A DNA stretch of 64,000 nucleotides from Gudongella oleilytica (GCF_004101785.1 NZ_CP035130.1:806001-870000), one strand, 5' to 3'. Positions 32,818-42,611 are shown, numbered from the stretch's first letter. The notes: generated by a model from the letters alone, not told the origin. Made by a program: numbers and translations.

Positions 32818-32818
32818 T

Positions 32819-35023
32819 TTGAAGATTCTACATTTGATCAGCGGGGGGGATACTGGAGGAGCTAAGACTCACATAATATCTCTTCTTAAGGGTCTGAATA
32901 AAAGAATAGATGCCCGGATCATCTGCTTCATTGAGGACACCTTCTATGAGGATGTTCTGGCAGCAGGGATACCGATAAAGGTATTCAAACAGAAAAGCCG
33001 CTCAGATATGTCAGTCATAAGAAGACTTACAGAAGAAATAAACCAGGAGGGCTATGACATCATCCACTGTCATGGAGCAAGAGCAAATTTCATTGCCCAA
33101 TTCCTAAAAGGGAGAGTAAAGAAGCCCTTCATGACAACTATACACAGCGATTATAAGCTGGACTTTAAGGACAACTTTTATAAAAGACTCGTATATACCA
33201 CCTTGAACACAATTTCACTGAGGAGATTCGATTATTTTGTTGCGGTGTCTGACAGCTTCAGGGAGATGCTCATATCAAGGGGATTCAAGAGAGACCGTAT
33301 ATTTGTAACGTATAATGGTATCGATATGGGTATTCCTGGTGATTATGTTACAAAAGAAGAGTTTCTAAACAGATACGGGATAGAGGATCAAGGGCTGCCT
33401 TTAGTAGGCATTTTAGCAAGACTTGATAAGGTCAAGGATCACAGGACATTTATTGAAGCTGCTAAGCACGTACTAAAAACCGTTGATGCTAATTTCCTGA
33501 TTGCAGGAGATGGTGCAGATGAAGAATCCTTGAGGGATCTTGTAAGGGAGTATGGTCTTGAAAAGAGGATCCATTTCATCGGTTTTGTGAGTGATCCCTA
33601 TTCCTTCTTCAATGCAATAGATATCAATGTCCTGACATCAGTCAGTGAGAGCTTCCCGTATGTTATCCTTGAAGGGGCAAGGATGAAAAAGCCGGTTGTA
33701 TCAACTGAAGTCGGTGGGATTGGAAGACTTGTGGACAATGGAGAGAACGGGTTCCTTTGCCAGCCAGGCGACTGGGAAGCCATTGGCGAGAGAATTATCT
33801 CCCTGATTATCGACAATAATATGGCCGGAATTATGGGTGAAAGGCTCCATCAGGCAGCAGCCGAAAGGTTTTCCTACGACTCGATGGCTGATTCTCACAT
33901 AAAGATGTACACTAATATATTATCTATGGGGCCTAGAATAGTAATGTCAGGATACTTCGGATTTGACAACAGCGGAGATGATGCAATACTCAAAGCGATA
34001 GTCAAGGATCTGAGGGAATATGATCCTTCTGTCAGGATAAAGGTCCTCTCAAAAGATCCTTACAAAACCGAACAACTTTGCCCTGTCATTTCTGCCAACA
34101 GATTCAAGCTAAGGGAGGTAATTGACGCAGTCAAAGAGTCCGATCTCGTTATAAGCGGAGGTGGGAGTCTGCTGCAGGATGTAACCTCCACGAGATCTCT
34201 TCTTTACTATCTGGCGCTAATGAAGCTTGCAATGCTGTTAAGAAAACCTGTTATGATATATGCCAACGGGATAGGACCTATTAATAAAGCGTTTAACAGA
34301 AACATTACCAGATGGATTCTTGACAGGGTGGATCTTATAACTCTGAGGGACAAGGGTTCTCTTGATTTTGTTCGGTCCATCGGAGTAAAAAATGACAAGA
34401 TATTAGTTACGGCCGATCCTGTTTTTACATTAAATCCTTCTGATAGAAGCAGGATAATGGAGATATTTGAAGCTGAGGGGATCGATCACTCTAAACCACT
34501 GATCGGAATTTCTGTGAGAGGATGGCGGAACGAGGAAGGGATAGTCAGTGCAGTCGCCGAAGGAGCCAGAAGGCTTATTGACAATAAATCCGTGGGTGTG
34601 ATAATGATACCCATGCATTACCCTGAGGACCTTGGTATAAGCAAGAGGATCTCGGAACTCACAGGCTCGGGCAATTGCTGGACTCTTAAGGGCAAGTACT
34701 CGGTCGAAGAGATCATGGGAGTTATAAGGGAAACAGAAATGATGGCTGCTATGCGCCTGCATTCTCTCATTTACGCAGCTACACAGGGAGTACCGGTCGC
34801 AGGGCTTGTTTACGATCCAAAGGTAAAAGGGTTCTTGGACGAAATGGACCTCGATCACTACCTGGATGTGGAAAACATAACTGCTGATGGATTTTATGAT
34901 CTGGTATCCGAGGTGTGGTTAGAGAAGGAAACTATAAGAAGCTCCATAGACAGCCATAAGGAAAGACTGGAAAAGCTTGCTTTGGAGAATGTGATGCAGG
35001 CATACAGCTTAATTGGAAGGTGA
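32819..35023 (+). CDS. Fusion of GT4 glycosyltransferase and CsaB-like polysaccharide pyruvyl transferase
   Basis: A 734-residue protein. Residues 1 to about 365 are a GT4 enzyme: HLISGGDTGGAKTHIISLL, VGILARLDKVKDHRTFIEAA, FLIAGDGADEESL and SVSESFPYVILEGARMKKP with the nucleotide-sugar glutamates. Residues about 370-734 are a pyruvyl transferase: MSGYFGFDNSGDDAILKAI, ISGGGSLLQDVTSTRSLLYY, IYANGIGPINKAFNR and AAMRLHSLIYAATQGVPV, as in CsaB, which adds pyruvate to the ManNAc of wall polymers that hold S-layer proteins. TTG 32819 with AGGAAGGGG upstream is preferred; ATG 32774 lies inside the previous gene with no ribosome site. An S-layer-bearing envelope is implied; no SLH protein is in view. 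Confidence 0.85.
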   Translation: MKILHLISGGDTGGAKTHIISLLKGLNKRIDARIICFIEDTFYEDVLAAGIPIKVFKQKSRSDMSVIRRLTEEINQEGYDIIHCHGARANFIAQFLKGRVKKPFMTTIHSDYKLDFKDNFYKRLVYTTLNTISLRRFDYFVAVSDSFREMLISRGFKRDRIFVTYNGIDMGIPGDYVTKEEFLNRYGIEDQGLPLVGILARLDKVKDHRTFIEAAKHVLKTVDANFLIAGDGADEESLRDLVREYGLEKRIHFIGFVSDPYSFFNAIDINVLTSVSESFPYVILEGARMKKPVVSTEVGGIGRLVDNGENGFLCQPGDWEAIGERIISLIIDNNMAGIMGERLHQAAAERFSYDSMADSHIKMYTNILSMGPRIVMSGYFGFDNSGDDAILKAIVKDLREYDPSVRIKVLSKDPYKTEQLCPVISANRFKLREVIDAVKESDLVISGGGSLLQDVTSTRSLLYYLALMKLAMLLRKPVMIYANGIGPINKAFNRNITRWILDRVDLITLRDKGSLDFVRSIGVKNDKILVTADPVFTLNPSDRSRIMEIFEAEGIDHSKPLIGISVRGWRNEEGIVSAVAEGARRLIDNKSVGVIMIPMHYPEDLGISKRISELTGSGNCWTLKGKYSVEEIMGVIRETEMMAAMRLHSLIYAATQGVPVAGLVYDPKVKGFLDEMDLDHYLDVENITADGFYDLVSEVWLEKETIRSSIDSHKERLEKLALENVMQAYSLIGR

Positions 35024-35027
35024 TTGG

Positions 35028-35786
35028 ATGAGAAGGCTCGATATAATGGGCGTAGAGATTCTTGATACTACGCTCGATGAAATAACTAAAGCCCTTGAGG
35101 AAGATTTACAAAGGGGCAATAAGGTCAAGGTCTTTACTCCAAACACTGAGATCGTAATGGCAGCAAGGAAAAGCATCAGACTAAGGGATGAAGTAAATAA
35201 AGGTACCTATGTTATCCCGGATGGAATAGGTCTTCTTCATGGAGCTCGACTGAGAGGTGTGGAGATAAGAGAAAGAGTCACCGGATATGATACCTCGATG
35301 GAGCTGTTAAGAATAGCTAATGACAATGGTTACAGCCTGTTCCTGATAGGCGGCAGAGAGGGAGTGGCAGAAGAGGCTGCTATGAATATCCAGCGCGATT
35401 ATCCAGGAATAAGGATAGCAGGTCATCACCATGGTTATTTCAAGGGAACTCACACAAACAGCCCCGGTGAAGAGGAAGAACGGGTAATAGAGCTTATTCA
35501 CAAATCTAAGGCTGATATTATCTTCGTCGGCTTTGGGTTTCCAAGGCAGGAAGTATGGATCAACTCTCATATGGACAATCTTGGTGTGAAGGTTGCCATA
35601 GGCAACGGAGGAGTCATCGATATTCTTGCCGGAAGGGCAAAAAGAGCTCCGGAGATTTTTATAAAACTGGGATTGGAGTGGCTTTACAGACTCATTTCTG
35701 ATCCATCAAGGATAAAGCGGCAGATAGTACTGCCTCTATTTTTAATAAGAGTAATGCTCGAAAAAGATTCAATAAAAAGGCTTTAG
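35028..35786 (+). CDS. tagA: WecG/TagA/CpsF family glycosyltransferase
   Basis: A 252-residue GT26 enzyme. VFTPNTEIVMAARK, YVIPDGIGLLHGARLRG, RVTGYDTSMELLRIA and IIFVGFGFPRQEVWI are the conserved blocks, with the catalytic aspartate in PDG. TagA adds ManNAc from UDP-ManNAc to undecaprenyl-PP-GlcNAc, the linkage step that starts wall teichoic-acid-like polymers. It thus shares a precursor with the wecC product upstream. ATG 35028 has AAGGTGAT upstream; the frame overlaps the fusion gene at an earlier ATG (35013) that is less likely. Last gene of the cluster. Confidence 0.9.
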   Translation: MRRLDIMGVEILDTTLDEITKALEEDLQRGNKVKVFTPNTEIVMAARKSIRLRDEVNKGTYVIPDGIGLLHGARLRGVEIRERVTGYDTSMELLRIANDNGYSLFLIGGREGVAEEAAMNIQRDYPGIRIAGHHHGYFKGTHTNSPGEEEERVIELIHKSKADIIFVGFGFPRQEVWINSHMDNLGVKVAIGNGGVIDILAGRAKRAPEIFIKLGLEWLYRLISDPSRIKRQIVLPLFLIRVMLEKDSIKRL

Positions 35787-35804
35787 TAAAAGGAGGGCGA
35801 TTTA

Positions 35805-37778
35805 ATGAATATTGATCAGCGAAGTATAGACACCATAAGGATGCTGTCTGCGGAGGCGGTAGAAAAGGCGAAATCAGGTCACCCGGGTATGCCCTTGGGA
35901 GCAGCGCCAATGGCCTATACATTATGGTCAAGGGTGATGGATCACAACGGCAAGAATCCGACATGGTTTAATCGCGACAGGTTTATTCTTTCGGCAGGAC
36001 ATGGCTCGATGCTTTTATATTCTATGCTGCACTTATTCGGATATGGATTGGAAATAGAGGACCTTAAGAACTTCAGGCAGCTTGGTAGCAAGACGCCCGG
36101 TCATCCGGAATATGGCCACACAAAAGGAGTCGAGGCGACGACAGGGCCTCTTGGACAAGGGATTTCAACTGCAGTTGGGATGGCTATGGCTGAAGCGCAC
36201 ATGGCTGCAGTCTTCAATACTGAGGACATCAAGGTAATCGACCATTACACCTATGTTATAGCAGGAGACGGGGATTTGATGGAGGGTATCAGCAATGAAG
36301 CCTCCTCACTTGCTGGAACGCTTGGTTTAGGAAAGCTTATTGTCTTATATGACTCAAACTCCATTTCGATCGAGGGAAGCACTGATCTGGCCTTTACCGA
36401 GAAGGTCAGAGATCGCTATACGGCACTTGGTTGGGACACTCATTATGTTGGAGACGGTACAGATATCGAAGCTGTTGAACAGGCCATCCTTGCCGCAAAA
36501 GCTGAGGACAGGAAGCCCTCACTGATCGAGGTCAGAACCAATATTGGTTATGGAACTGAAAAACAGGATTCAGCATCTGCACATGGTGAACCTCTTGGGT
36601 CCCATAACCTTGACATATTGAGAAAGAACCTGGGTTGGGAGCTGGAGTCATTCAAAGTACCAGATGAGGTTAGACAGCACATGGATGCTCTGATCGAGAG
36701 AGGCATGAATAAAGAGAAGGCTTGGAACGATCTCCTCCACAGCTATTCAGTAAAGTATCCCGAAAAAGCCAAAGAACTCGATATATGGCTATCTGGTGAG
36801 GTATCTGATGGTTATCTTGAATCTGAGGAGTTCTGGAGCTTTGAAAAGGGAGTATCCACAAGAGAAGCCTCAGGGATATTAATAAACAGACTTGCAGAAA
36901 GACTGCCCAGCCTGTTTGGCGGTTCAGCAGATCTTGCACCTTCAAATAAAACCAATATGAAGAACAGGACAGCATTCTCGAGAGAAGATTATTCAGGCTC
37001 AAACATCCACTTTGGCGTGAGGGAGCACGCGATGGGAGCTATCCTGAACGGCCTCGCACTGCATGGCGGCGTTAAGCCTTACGGGGGAACCTTCTTCATA
37101 TTTACGGACTATATGAAGCCTGCAATGAGGCTGTCCTCACTTATGGAGCTTCCTGTGACCTATGTCCTTACACACGACAGCATAGGTGTGGGAGAGGATG
37201 GGCCAACACATCAGCCAATCGAGCAAATGGCTGTTTTCAGAGCCCAACCAAACTTTATCGCATTCAGGCCTGCCGATGCCAGAGAAACTGCTGCCGGATG
37301 GTATCTTGCCATGACGACAAAGAATACTCCTGTCGGATTGGTACTGACGAGGCAGAACCTGCCTTTACTGGAAGGAACCGGAAAGGACGCACTTAAGGGT
37401 GGTTATGTTCTGAAGAGAGAAACAGGAGAGCTCAGGCTCATACTGATAGCAACAGGCTCTGAGACAGAACTGGCTGTCAGGGCTTCCAATGAGCTGGAGA
37501 AAGATGGGATAGGCACAAGAGTCGTTAGCATGCCTTCATGGGAGCTGTTTGACCAGCAGTCGGAGGAGTACAGGAATGAGGTACTTCCAAACAATGTGAG
37601 AGCAAGAGTTGCCATTGAGGCAGCGACCTCAATGGGATGGCATAAGTATACAGGGATAGATGGAGCAATAATTTCACTGGATACCTTCGGGGGATCCGCT
37701 CCTGGTGAGCAGCTTTTCGAGAAATTTGGATTTACAGCGGAAAACGTCGTGAACGAGTCCAGAAAGCTTCTAAAATAA
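35805..37778 (+). CDS. tkt: Transketolase
   Basis: A 657-residue full-length transketolase using thiamine diphosphate. [58 protein letters not shown] (GDG...N cofactor motif), [11 protein letters not shown] and [18 protein letters not shown] are the family landmarks. AAAGGAGG before ATG 35805 is strong. It moves two-carbon ketol units in the pentose phosphate pathway. The gene is 18 bases after tagA and may be read from the same promoter. A strong terminator follows. Confidence 0.95.
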   Translation: MNIDQRSIDTIRMLSAEAVEKAKSGHPGMPLGAAPMAYTLWSRVMDHNGKNPTWFNRDRFILSAGHGSMLLYSMLHLFGYGLEIEDLKNFRQLGSKTPGHPEYGHTKGVEATTGPLGQGISTAVGMAMAEAHMAAVFNTEDIKVIDHYTYVIAGDGDLMEGISNEASSLAGTLGLGKLIVLYDSNSISIEGSTDLAFTEKVRDRYTALGWDTHYVGDGTDIEAVEQAILAAKAEDRKPSLIEVRTNIGYGTEKQDSASAHGEPLGSHNLDILRKNLGWELESFKVPDEVRQHMDALIERGMNKEKAWNDLLHSYSVKYPEKAKELDIWLSGEVSDGYLESEEFWSFEKGVSTREASGILINRLAERLPSLFGGSADLAPSNKTNMKNRTAFSREDYSGSNIHFGVREHAMGAILNGLALHGGVKPYGGTFFIFTDYMKPAMRLSSLMELPVTYVLTHDSIGVGEDGPTHQPIEQMAVFRAQPNFIAFRPADARETAAGWYLAMTTKNTPVGLVLTRQNLPLLEGTGKDALKGGYVLKRETGELRLILIATGSETELAVRASNELEKDGIGTRVVSMPSWELFDQQSEEYRNEVLPNNVRARVAIEAATSMGWHKYTGIDGAIISLDTFGGSAPGEQLFEKFGFTAENVVNESRKLLK

Positions 37779-37785
37779 ACACATC

Positions 37786-37813
37786 AAGGGATCTGGCAGC
37801 AGATCCCTTTTCC
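37786..37813 (+). terminator. Terminator after transketolase
   Basis: AAGGGATCTG, loop GCAG, CAGATCCCTT: a perfect ten-bp stem with a short T-run. Confidence 0.85.
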
Positions 37814-37866
37814 ATTTGTCTATTGGTCTGAAAGCAATATGCATTTCAAAGGTCTGAAAAAAACGA

Positions 37867-37897
37867 TTGCATAAGTTATTTTACCATGGTAAAATAA
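37867..37897 (+). promoter_or_regulatory. Promoter and 22-bp palindromic operator of the aminotransferase gene
   Basis: TTGCAT (37867-37872), a 17-base spacer and TAAAAT (37890-37895) preceded by TGG form the promoter. A perfect 22-bp palindrome with half-site TTATTTTACCA occupies 37876-37897, covering the spacer and the -10. A dimeric repressor bound there would block RNA polymerase. The regulator family is not known. Confidence 0.7.
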
Positions 37898-37933
37898 GAA
37901 TTAACAATATTAAATAAATAGGAGGTTTTAATT

Positions 37934-39076
37934 ATGAAAAACCGTCGTTTGGTAATGATACCTGGTCCAACACCTGTTGTAAGGTCCATTCAGGATCAAA
38001 TGGGAAGAGAGACAGTAGCCTTTGGCGATCCAGGTTTTGTAAAGGATTTTAAAGAGCTGTTGACAGACCTTAAGGAGCTTTGGAAGTCCTCCGGAGAGGT
38101 ATTCGTTGTTGCCGGAACAGGAACCATGGCAATGGAGATGGCAATCGCCAACACGCTGAAGTCAGGGGATAACCTGCTTATCGTATCACATGGCTTCTTT
38201 GGCGACAGATTCGTTGAACTTGCTGAGAGAAAGGGAATAGTCGCAGATATACTTAAGGCTGAATGGGGCAAGATAATCCCAGTTGAGGAAATAGAGAAGA
38301 AGCTTTCAGAGAAAAAGTATCAGGCTGTTACTGTAACTCATGTCGATACCTCAACAGGAGTATGTGCTCCAGTTGCTGAAATCGGCGAAATGATGAAGAA
38401 GTTTCCAGAGACGATTTACATTGTTGATGGAGTATGCGCAACAGCAGGTGAAAGGGAATACATCGACGAAATGAACATAGACGTTCTTCTTACAGGATCC
38501 CAAAAGGCTTTTGGAGTTGCACCTGGACTTGAAATGGTTTGGGCAAGCCAAAAGGCACTTGCCAGAAGAAAAGAAATTGGCACTATTCCCGAGTATTATG
38601 TAGATTTCGAGAAATGGTTGCCTATCATGCAAGACACATCAAAATATTACGCAACTCCCGCTGTCAATTTGATATGGGCTCTTAAGGAATCCGTAAGACT
38701 TATTAAGGAAGAGGGGATCGAAGCAAGATATGACAGACACATAAAGGTTGGAAGAGCTATGCAGTCAGCTCTTGAGTCTATGGGCTTTGGGATTCTTGCA
38801 GACAAGGACCACAGAGCTGTTACTCTCTCAAATGTACTTTATCCTGAAGGCATAGATGATATGAAATTCAGAACTATCCTTGCAGAGGAAGGCGCTCAGG
38901 TTGCAGGTGGACTTGCTGCCTATGCTGGAAAGATGTTCAGAATAGGACACATGGGAAACGTCGACATGCACGATTTGGTTGGGGCTATTTCAGCCATAGA
39001 GAGGACCCTTTACAGAATGGGCACAGACATCCTTGGCAAGGGAGTGGCAACACTTCAGAAAGAGCTTTTGAAATAA
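37934..39076 (+). CDS. Class V aminotransferase (alanine-glyoxylate/serine-pyruvate type)
   Basis: A 380-residue PLP enzyme. MIPGPTPVVRSIQDQMGRETV at the N-terminus, VFVVAGTGTMAMEMAIAN, VTHVDTSTGVCAPV, YIVDGVCATAGE and LLTGSQKAFGVAPGL (PLP lysine in SQKA) match the alanine--glyoxylate/serine--pyruvate group. Possible reactions include serine or alanine transamination with glyoxylate or pyruvate. GGAGG before ATG 37934 is good. It has its own promoter with a long palindrome and its own terminator, so it is separately regulated, perhaps by an amino acid. In many Clostridia a homologue sits beside serA; here it is alone. Confidence 0.85.
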   Translation: MKNRRLVMIPGPTPVVRSIQDQMGRETVAFGDPGFVKDFKELLTDLKELWKSSGEVFVVAGTGTMAMEMAIANTLKSGDNLLIVSHGFFGDRFVELAERKGIVADILKAEWGKIIPVEEIEKKLSEKKYQAVTVTHVDTSTGVCAPVAEIGEMMKKFPETIYIVDGVCATAGEREYIDEMNIDVLLTGSQKAFGVAPGLEMVWASQKALARRKEIGTIPEYYVDFEKWLPIMQDTSKYYATPAVNLIWALKESVRLIKEEGIEARYDRHIKVGRAMQSALESMGFGILADKDHRAVTLSNVLYPEGIDDMKFRTILAEEGAQVAGGLAAYAGKMFRIGHMGNVDMHDLVGAISAIERTLYRMGTDILGKGVATLQKELLK

Positions 39077-39091
39077 TAGAACTACGAGATA

Positions 39092-39121
39092 ATGCAGTCC
39101 GACACCGGACTGCATTTTTTT
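39092..39121. terminator. Bidirectional terminator between convergent genes
   Basis: ATGCAGTCCG, loop ACAC, CGGACTGCAT: a perfect ten-bp stem with seven T after it and A-rich sequence before it. Confidence 0.9.
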
Positions 39122-39129
39122 ATCTCAAA

Positions 39130-39714
39130 TCAATCATAAAAGCCTTCATCACAGGGCAAGAGACCCTTCTCGGATATTATCATCTCAACAGGCAGATCAA
39201 AACTTTCTCTTGGGACATGGTCGAGGATTTGCAGACTGAAGCCTATAGCTATTTTTTTCGCATCTCTCCTTAATCTGGGAAGAAATCTGTCATAAAATCC
39301 GCCGCCATAACCAACTCTGTAGCCATGGTGATCAAATGCAACACCCGGCACTAAAACAACGTCTATTTCATCAGGCTCTATCGGCCTTGTAAACTCCTCC
39401 TTAGGTGTCAGGATATTAAAATACCCGGGTTCCAGTTCATCCATAGTGGTTATGACAGAAGGTATAAGCTCCTTTGTTTCATGGACTGCTATGGGAACTG
39501 CAACTCTTTTACCATCCTTCAGGGCTCTGTTTATGATCAATGATGTATTCATCTCGCTGCCAAAGTTTACGAAACACATGATCGTCCTGGCCTTCTTGTA
39601 GTATGTCGTTGAAGCGACAAGCTCCATTATCCTGGTGCTGTATGCCTCATGCAATTCAGGGCTTAGCTTTGCTCTTTCCTTAAGTACAAATCTCCTGACT
39701 TCTTTTTTATTCAT
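39130..39714 (-). CDS. 5-formyltetrahydrofolate cyclo-ligase
   Basis: A 194-residue enzyme that converts 5-formyl-THF to 5,10-methenyl-THF with ATP. KKEVRRFVLKERAKLSPE at the N-terminus, CFVNFGSEMNTSLII (folate region) and VLVPGVAFDHHGYRVGYGGGFYDRFLPRL, the family signature, are clear. On the minus strand GAGGTG precedes ATG 39714 by six bases; the in-frame GTG at 39723 overlaps that site and is less likely. Single gene, divergent from ftsE and convergent with the aminotransferase. Confidence 0.92.
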   Translation of the reverse strand: MNKKEVRRFVLKERAKLSPELHEAYSTRIMELVASTTYYKKARTIMCFVNFGSEMNTSLIINRALKDGKRVAVPIAVHETKELIPSVITTMDELEPGYFNILTPKEEFTRPIEPDEIDVVLVPGVAFDHHGYRVGYGGGFYDRFLPRLRRDAKKIAIGFSLQILDHVPRESFDLPVEMIISEKGLLPCDEGFYD

Positions 39715-39829
39715 ATTAATCACCTCAAGTGGTTTATTTATGACCCGTTTTCATATATAATAATATATTATTGGTGAAATGCAAAGGAAAAATTGAAGTG
39801 TACCTATTTGTGGGAACTGAGGTGAAAAC

Positions 39830-40525
39830 TTGATCAAGTTTGTCAATATATCAAAGGAATATAAGAATGGTGTAACTGCACTTTATGATATAAATATTGA
39901 GATCAATAAGGGGGAGTTTGTGTTTTTGGTAGGCTCCAGCGGAGCAGGCAAATCCACTCTGATTAAGATCCTTCTAAAGGAAGAGGGAATATCAAGGGGC
40001 AGGCTTTATCTGAACGGCATGGATATTACAAGGGTCCCAAACCGAAGAATACCCTACATAAGAAGGCAGGTAGGCGTAGTATTCCAGGACTTCAGATTGC
40101 TCCCCAACAAGACTGTATACGAAAATGTTGCATTCGCAATGGAGATCGTAGGCGCAAGACCCAGAGACATAAGGAGAAGAGTGCCTCTGATCCTTAGTAT
40201 GGTCGATTTAAGCAAAAAGGCAAACAGCTTCCCCGATCAGCTTTCAGGCGGAGAGCAGCAGAGGGTATCGATTGCAAGGGCGATAATCAACAACCCACCG
40301 GTCCTTATAGCTGACGAGCCTACAGGAAACCTTGACCCCGAGACTGCGTGGGAGATAATGAGGGTGCTTACAGATATCAACAACAGGGGTACTACCGTGG
40401 TTATGGCTACTCACGCCAGGGACATCGTAAACCTTATGAAGAAGAGAGTAGTGGCTCTTGAGGATGGTAGACTCATAAGAGATGAACAGAAGGGTGGTTA
40501 TAGCGTTGAAATTCCGACTATTTAA
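39830..40525 (+). CDS. ftsE: Cell division ATP-binding protein FtsE
   Basis: A 231-residue ABC ATPase of the FtsEX complex. VGSSGAGKSTLIK is Walker A, FQDFRLLPNKTVYENVAFAMEI the family-specific Q-loop region, LSGGEQQRVSIARAI the signature and VLIADEPTGNLDP Walker B; THARDIV holds the switch histidine. Translation starts at TTG 39830 with GAGGTGA six bases away. With FtsX it transmits a signal across the membrane to activate a peptidoglycan hydrolase rather than moving a solute. ftsX overlaps its 3' end by 20 bases, and the probable hydrolase gene follows. Confidence 0.94.
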   Translation: MIKFVNISKEYKNGVTALYDINIEINKGEFVFLVGSSGAGKSTLIKILLKEEGISRGRLYLNGMDITRVPNRRIPYIRRQVGVVFQDFRLLPNKTVYENVAFAMEIVGARPRDIRRRVPLILSMVDLSKKANSFPDQLSGGEQQRVSIARAIINNPPVLIADEPTGNLDPETAWEIMRVLTDINNRGTTVVMATHARDIVNLMKKRVVALEDGRLIRDEQKGGYSVEIPTI

Positions 40526-41402
40526 GAACATCATAAAGCAGGGATTTCAGAGCATGTGGCGTAACCGGGGGATGGGCCTTGCCTCTGTGACCAGTATTTC
40601 TGCCGTCCTTATGATACTGGGCGTTGTTTTGATAATAATACTGAGCATAAATAACGTCGTGCTTGATACCAAGCTAAAATTTGATGAGATAGAGGTGTTC
40701 CTGGAAGATGACCTGGGTTCTGGGGCTCTGGATGCCATCGAGGCCGAGGTCATGGAGTACCCTGGAGTACTTTCAATCATGTTCAGGTCAAAGGAACAGG
40801 CTCTGGAAATCATGAAGGAGGAATGGGCTGAAGAAGCTTACCTTCTCGAGGGTTTGGAAGAAAATCCATTACCTGATTCATATATTATCAAGGTAAATGA
40901 TATAGAGTTAGCTGAAAATTTAGTAAATGCAGTCAAAACACTTGACGGCGTTGAAGAAGTAAAATATTATAAAGATGTAATAGATAAACTACTTGTTTTT
41001 GCAGGATACATCCGCGTTGGCGGGATCGCTATCATCGGCATATTGGTGTTCGTATCGGTTTTTATAATATCCAATACCATTAAGATAACCGTAATCTCCA
41101 GACGAAGAGAAATAAATATAATGAAGTATGTAGGAGCAACAAACGACTACATCAGAGGCCCATTTATCATTGAAGGAGTGCTTTTCGGACTTCTTGGGGC
41201 ATTGCTGTCGATCGCTGTGGTTTACTTTGGATATGAATACCTTTATGAATCCATGAATGAGAAGCTGTACAATTTATTCACCTTCTATCTGGTGGATCCC
41301 AAAATGATATTTGCTGATATTGCTATTATTTTTGGCACGATAGGCTCAGGGATCGGGGCTCTTGGTAGTCTCCTGTCTCTAAAACGCTATTTGAACGTTT
41401 AG
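40506..41402 (+). CDS. ftsX: Cell division protein FtsX
   Basis: A 298-residue membrane partner of FtsE. FKNIIKQGFQSMWRNRGMGLAS is the typical FtsX N-terminus, followed by one helix, a large extracytoplasmic loop of about 110 residues (FDEIEVFLEDDLGSGAL...) and three more helices; ISRRREINIMKYVGATNDYI is the conserved cytoplasmic coupling segment. TTG 40506 with AAGGGTGG upstream best matches family N-termini; ATG 40482 eight codons earlier is the alternative. The outer loop is expected to contact the coiled coil of the M23 protein encoded next. Confidence 0.9.
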   Translation: MKFRLFKNIIKQGFQSMWRNRGMGLASVTSISAVLMILGVVLIIILSINNVVLDTKLKFDEIEVFLEDDLGSGALDAIEAEVMEYPGVLSIMFRSKEQALEIMKEEWAEEAYLLEGLEENPLPDSYIIKVNDIELAENLVNAVKTLDGVEEVKYYKDVIDKLLVFAGYIRVGGIAIIGILVFVSVFIISNTIKITVISRRREINIMKYVGATNDYIRGPFIIEGVLFGLLGALLSIAVVYFGYEYLYESMNEKLYNLFTFYLVDPKMIFADIAIIFGTIGSGIGALGSLLSLKRYLNV

Positions 41403-41413
41403 GAGGGTTGTGC

Positions 41414-42553
41414 GTGAACAGGAAAAGACTACTTACATTCGTAATAGCACTTGCATTGGTGTTTACTTCAGTCATGCAGGCCAGTGGAGAAACCGTAGAG
41501 GAGCTGAAGAAGAAACAGGAGAATATCCAGAAGGAGATCGAAGAGACAAAAAAAGAAATTGAAGCAATGCAAAAGGAAACCAAAAACCTTGATAATCAGA
41601 TTAAGGAGCTTGACCTAAGGGTATCCAATGCGGCGTCTGAGCTGACAAGTGTTGAAAATGAGCTTCAGATACTAAACTCAGAGATAGAAAACACCATGGA
41701 AAGCCTTAAGGAAGCAGAGATAAATATCGAGGAACGTACAGAAACATTCAATCAAAGACTGAGAGTAATGTATAAGAATGGAAATGCAGGGTATCTTGAG
41801 GTCCTGCTGTCATCAGACAACATCAAGGATTTCCTCTCCAGACAGGAGATGATACATTCCATTGCTGATTACGACAAAGAACTTATTAAATATATGAAGG
41901 AACAAAGAGACATAATTGAGGAGAAGAAGGTTGAGCTGGAGGCACAGAGAGCATCTGTGGAGACGACCAAGGCTAAGCTCGAGGATAGAAAAAGAAGCCT
42001 CGAGAGAGCCAGCAGGGACAAAGAGCTACTAATGGCAGATATTGCTCTCGATATCAAGGCATTCGAAAAAGAATACGACAAACTCAATGACTTTGCCAAG
42101 GAGATCGAATCCCAGATAGTAAAGCTTCAAAAGAATTCCGGACCTTATTCAGGAGGCAAAATGGCGTGGCCTGTGCCCGGGCATTCAAGGATAAGCTCGC
42201 CATATGGATATAGGATCCATCCGATATTCAAGGTCAAAAAGCTTCACACCGGTATAGATATCCCTGCACCGACAGGTACAGCCATAACTGCGGCAGCTGC
42301 GGGAACAGTGATCTACAGCGACTGGCTTGGAGGCTATGGCAAGGTCATAATGCTTGACCACGGCGGTGGGATCGTAACACTCTATGCACATAATTCAGCG
42401 TTAGTTGTCTCCGAGGGGCAGAGCGTAAAAAGAGGAGATACGGTGTCTAAGGCTGGAAGCACAGGAAACTCTACTGGACCGCACCTTCACTTTGAGGTAC
42501 GTAAGGATGGAGCCTACGTGGATCCTTTACCTTGGTTGAATGGAAGCATATGA
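41414..42553 (+). CDS. Coiled-coil M23 peptidoglycan endopeptidase (EnvC/PcsB-like partner of FtsEX)
   Basis: A 379-residue secreted hydrolase. A signal peptide (LLTFVIALALVFTSVMQASG) is followed by about 215 residues of long coiled coil (VEELKKKQENIQKEIEETKK..., ...LERASRDKELLMADIA), then an M23 LytM domain: HTGIDIPAPTGT has the first zinc His and Asp, and GPHLHFEVRKDG the HxH. The order coiled coil-M23 directly behind ftsEX is the arrangement of hydrolases activated by FtsEX. GTG 41414 is chosen with AGGAGGG six bases before it; TTG 41408 directly abuts that site. The protein likely cleaves peptide cross-links at the septum. Confidence 0.9.
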   Translation: MNRKRLLTFVIALALVFTSVMQASGETVEELKKKQENIQKEIEETKKEIEAMQKETKNLDNQIKELDLRVSNAASELTSVENELQILNSEIENTMESLKEAEINIEERTETFNQRLRVMYKNGNAGYLEVLLSSDNIKDFLSRQEMIHSIADYDKELIKYMKEQRDIIEEKKVELEAQRASVETTKAKLEDRKRSLERASRDKELLMADIALDIKAFEKEYDKLNDFAKEIESQIVKLQKNSGPYSGGKMAWPVPGHSRISSPYGYRIHPIFKVKKLHTGIDIPAPTGTAITAAAAGTVIYSDWLGGYGKVIMLDHGGGIVTLYAHNSALVVSEGQSVKRGDTVSKAGSTGNSTGPHLHFEVRKDGAYVDPLPWLNGSI

Positions 42554-42585
42554 TTTGAGCTTTGGAATTGTTTTTGAATATTATG

Positions 42586-42611
42586 AAGAGGAGAGCGATC
42601 TCCTCTTTTTT
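42586..42611 (+). terminator. Terminator after the ftsEX-M23 operon
   Basis: AAGAGGAG, loop AGCGAT, CTCCTCTT plus T-run. Confidence 0.85.

Noticed and set aside
39759-39772. AATAATATATTATT palindrome upstream of ftsE as an operator
   Set aside because: It is pure A/T low-complexity sequence in a promoter gap; such palindromes arise easily by chance.
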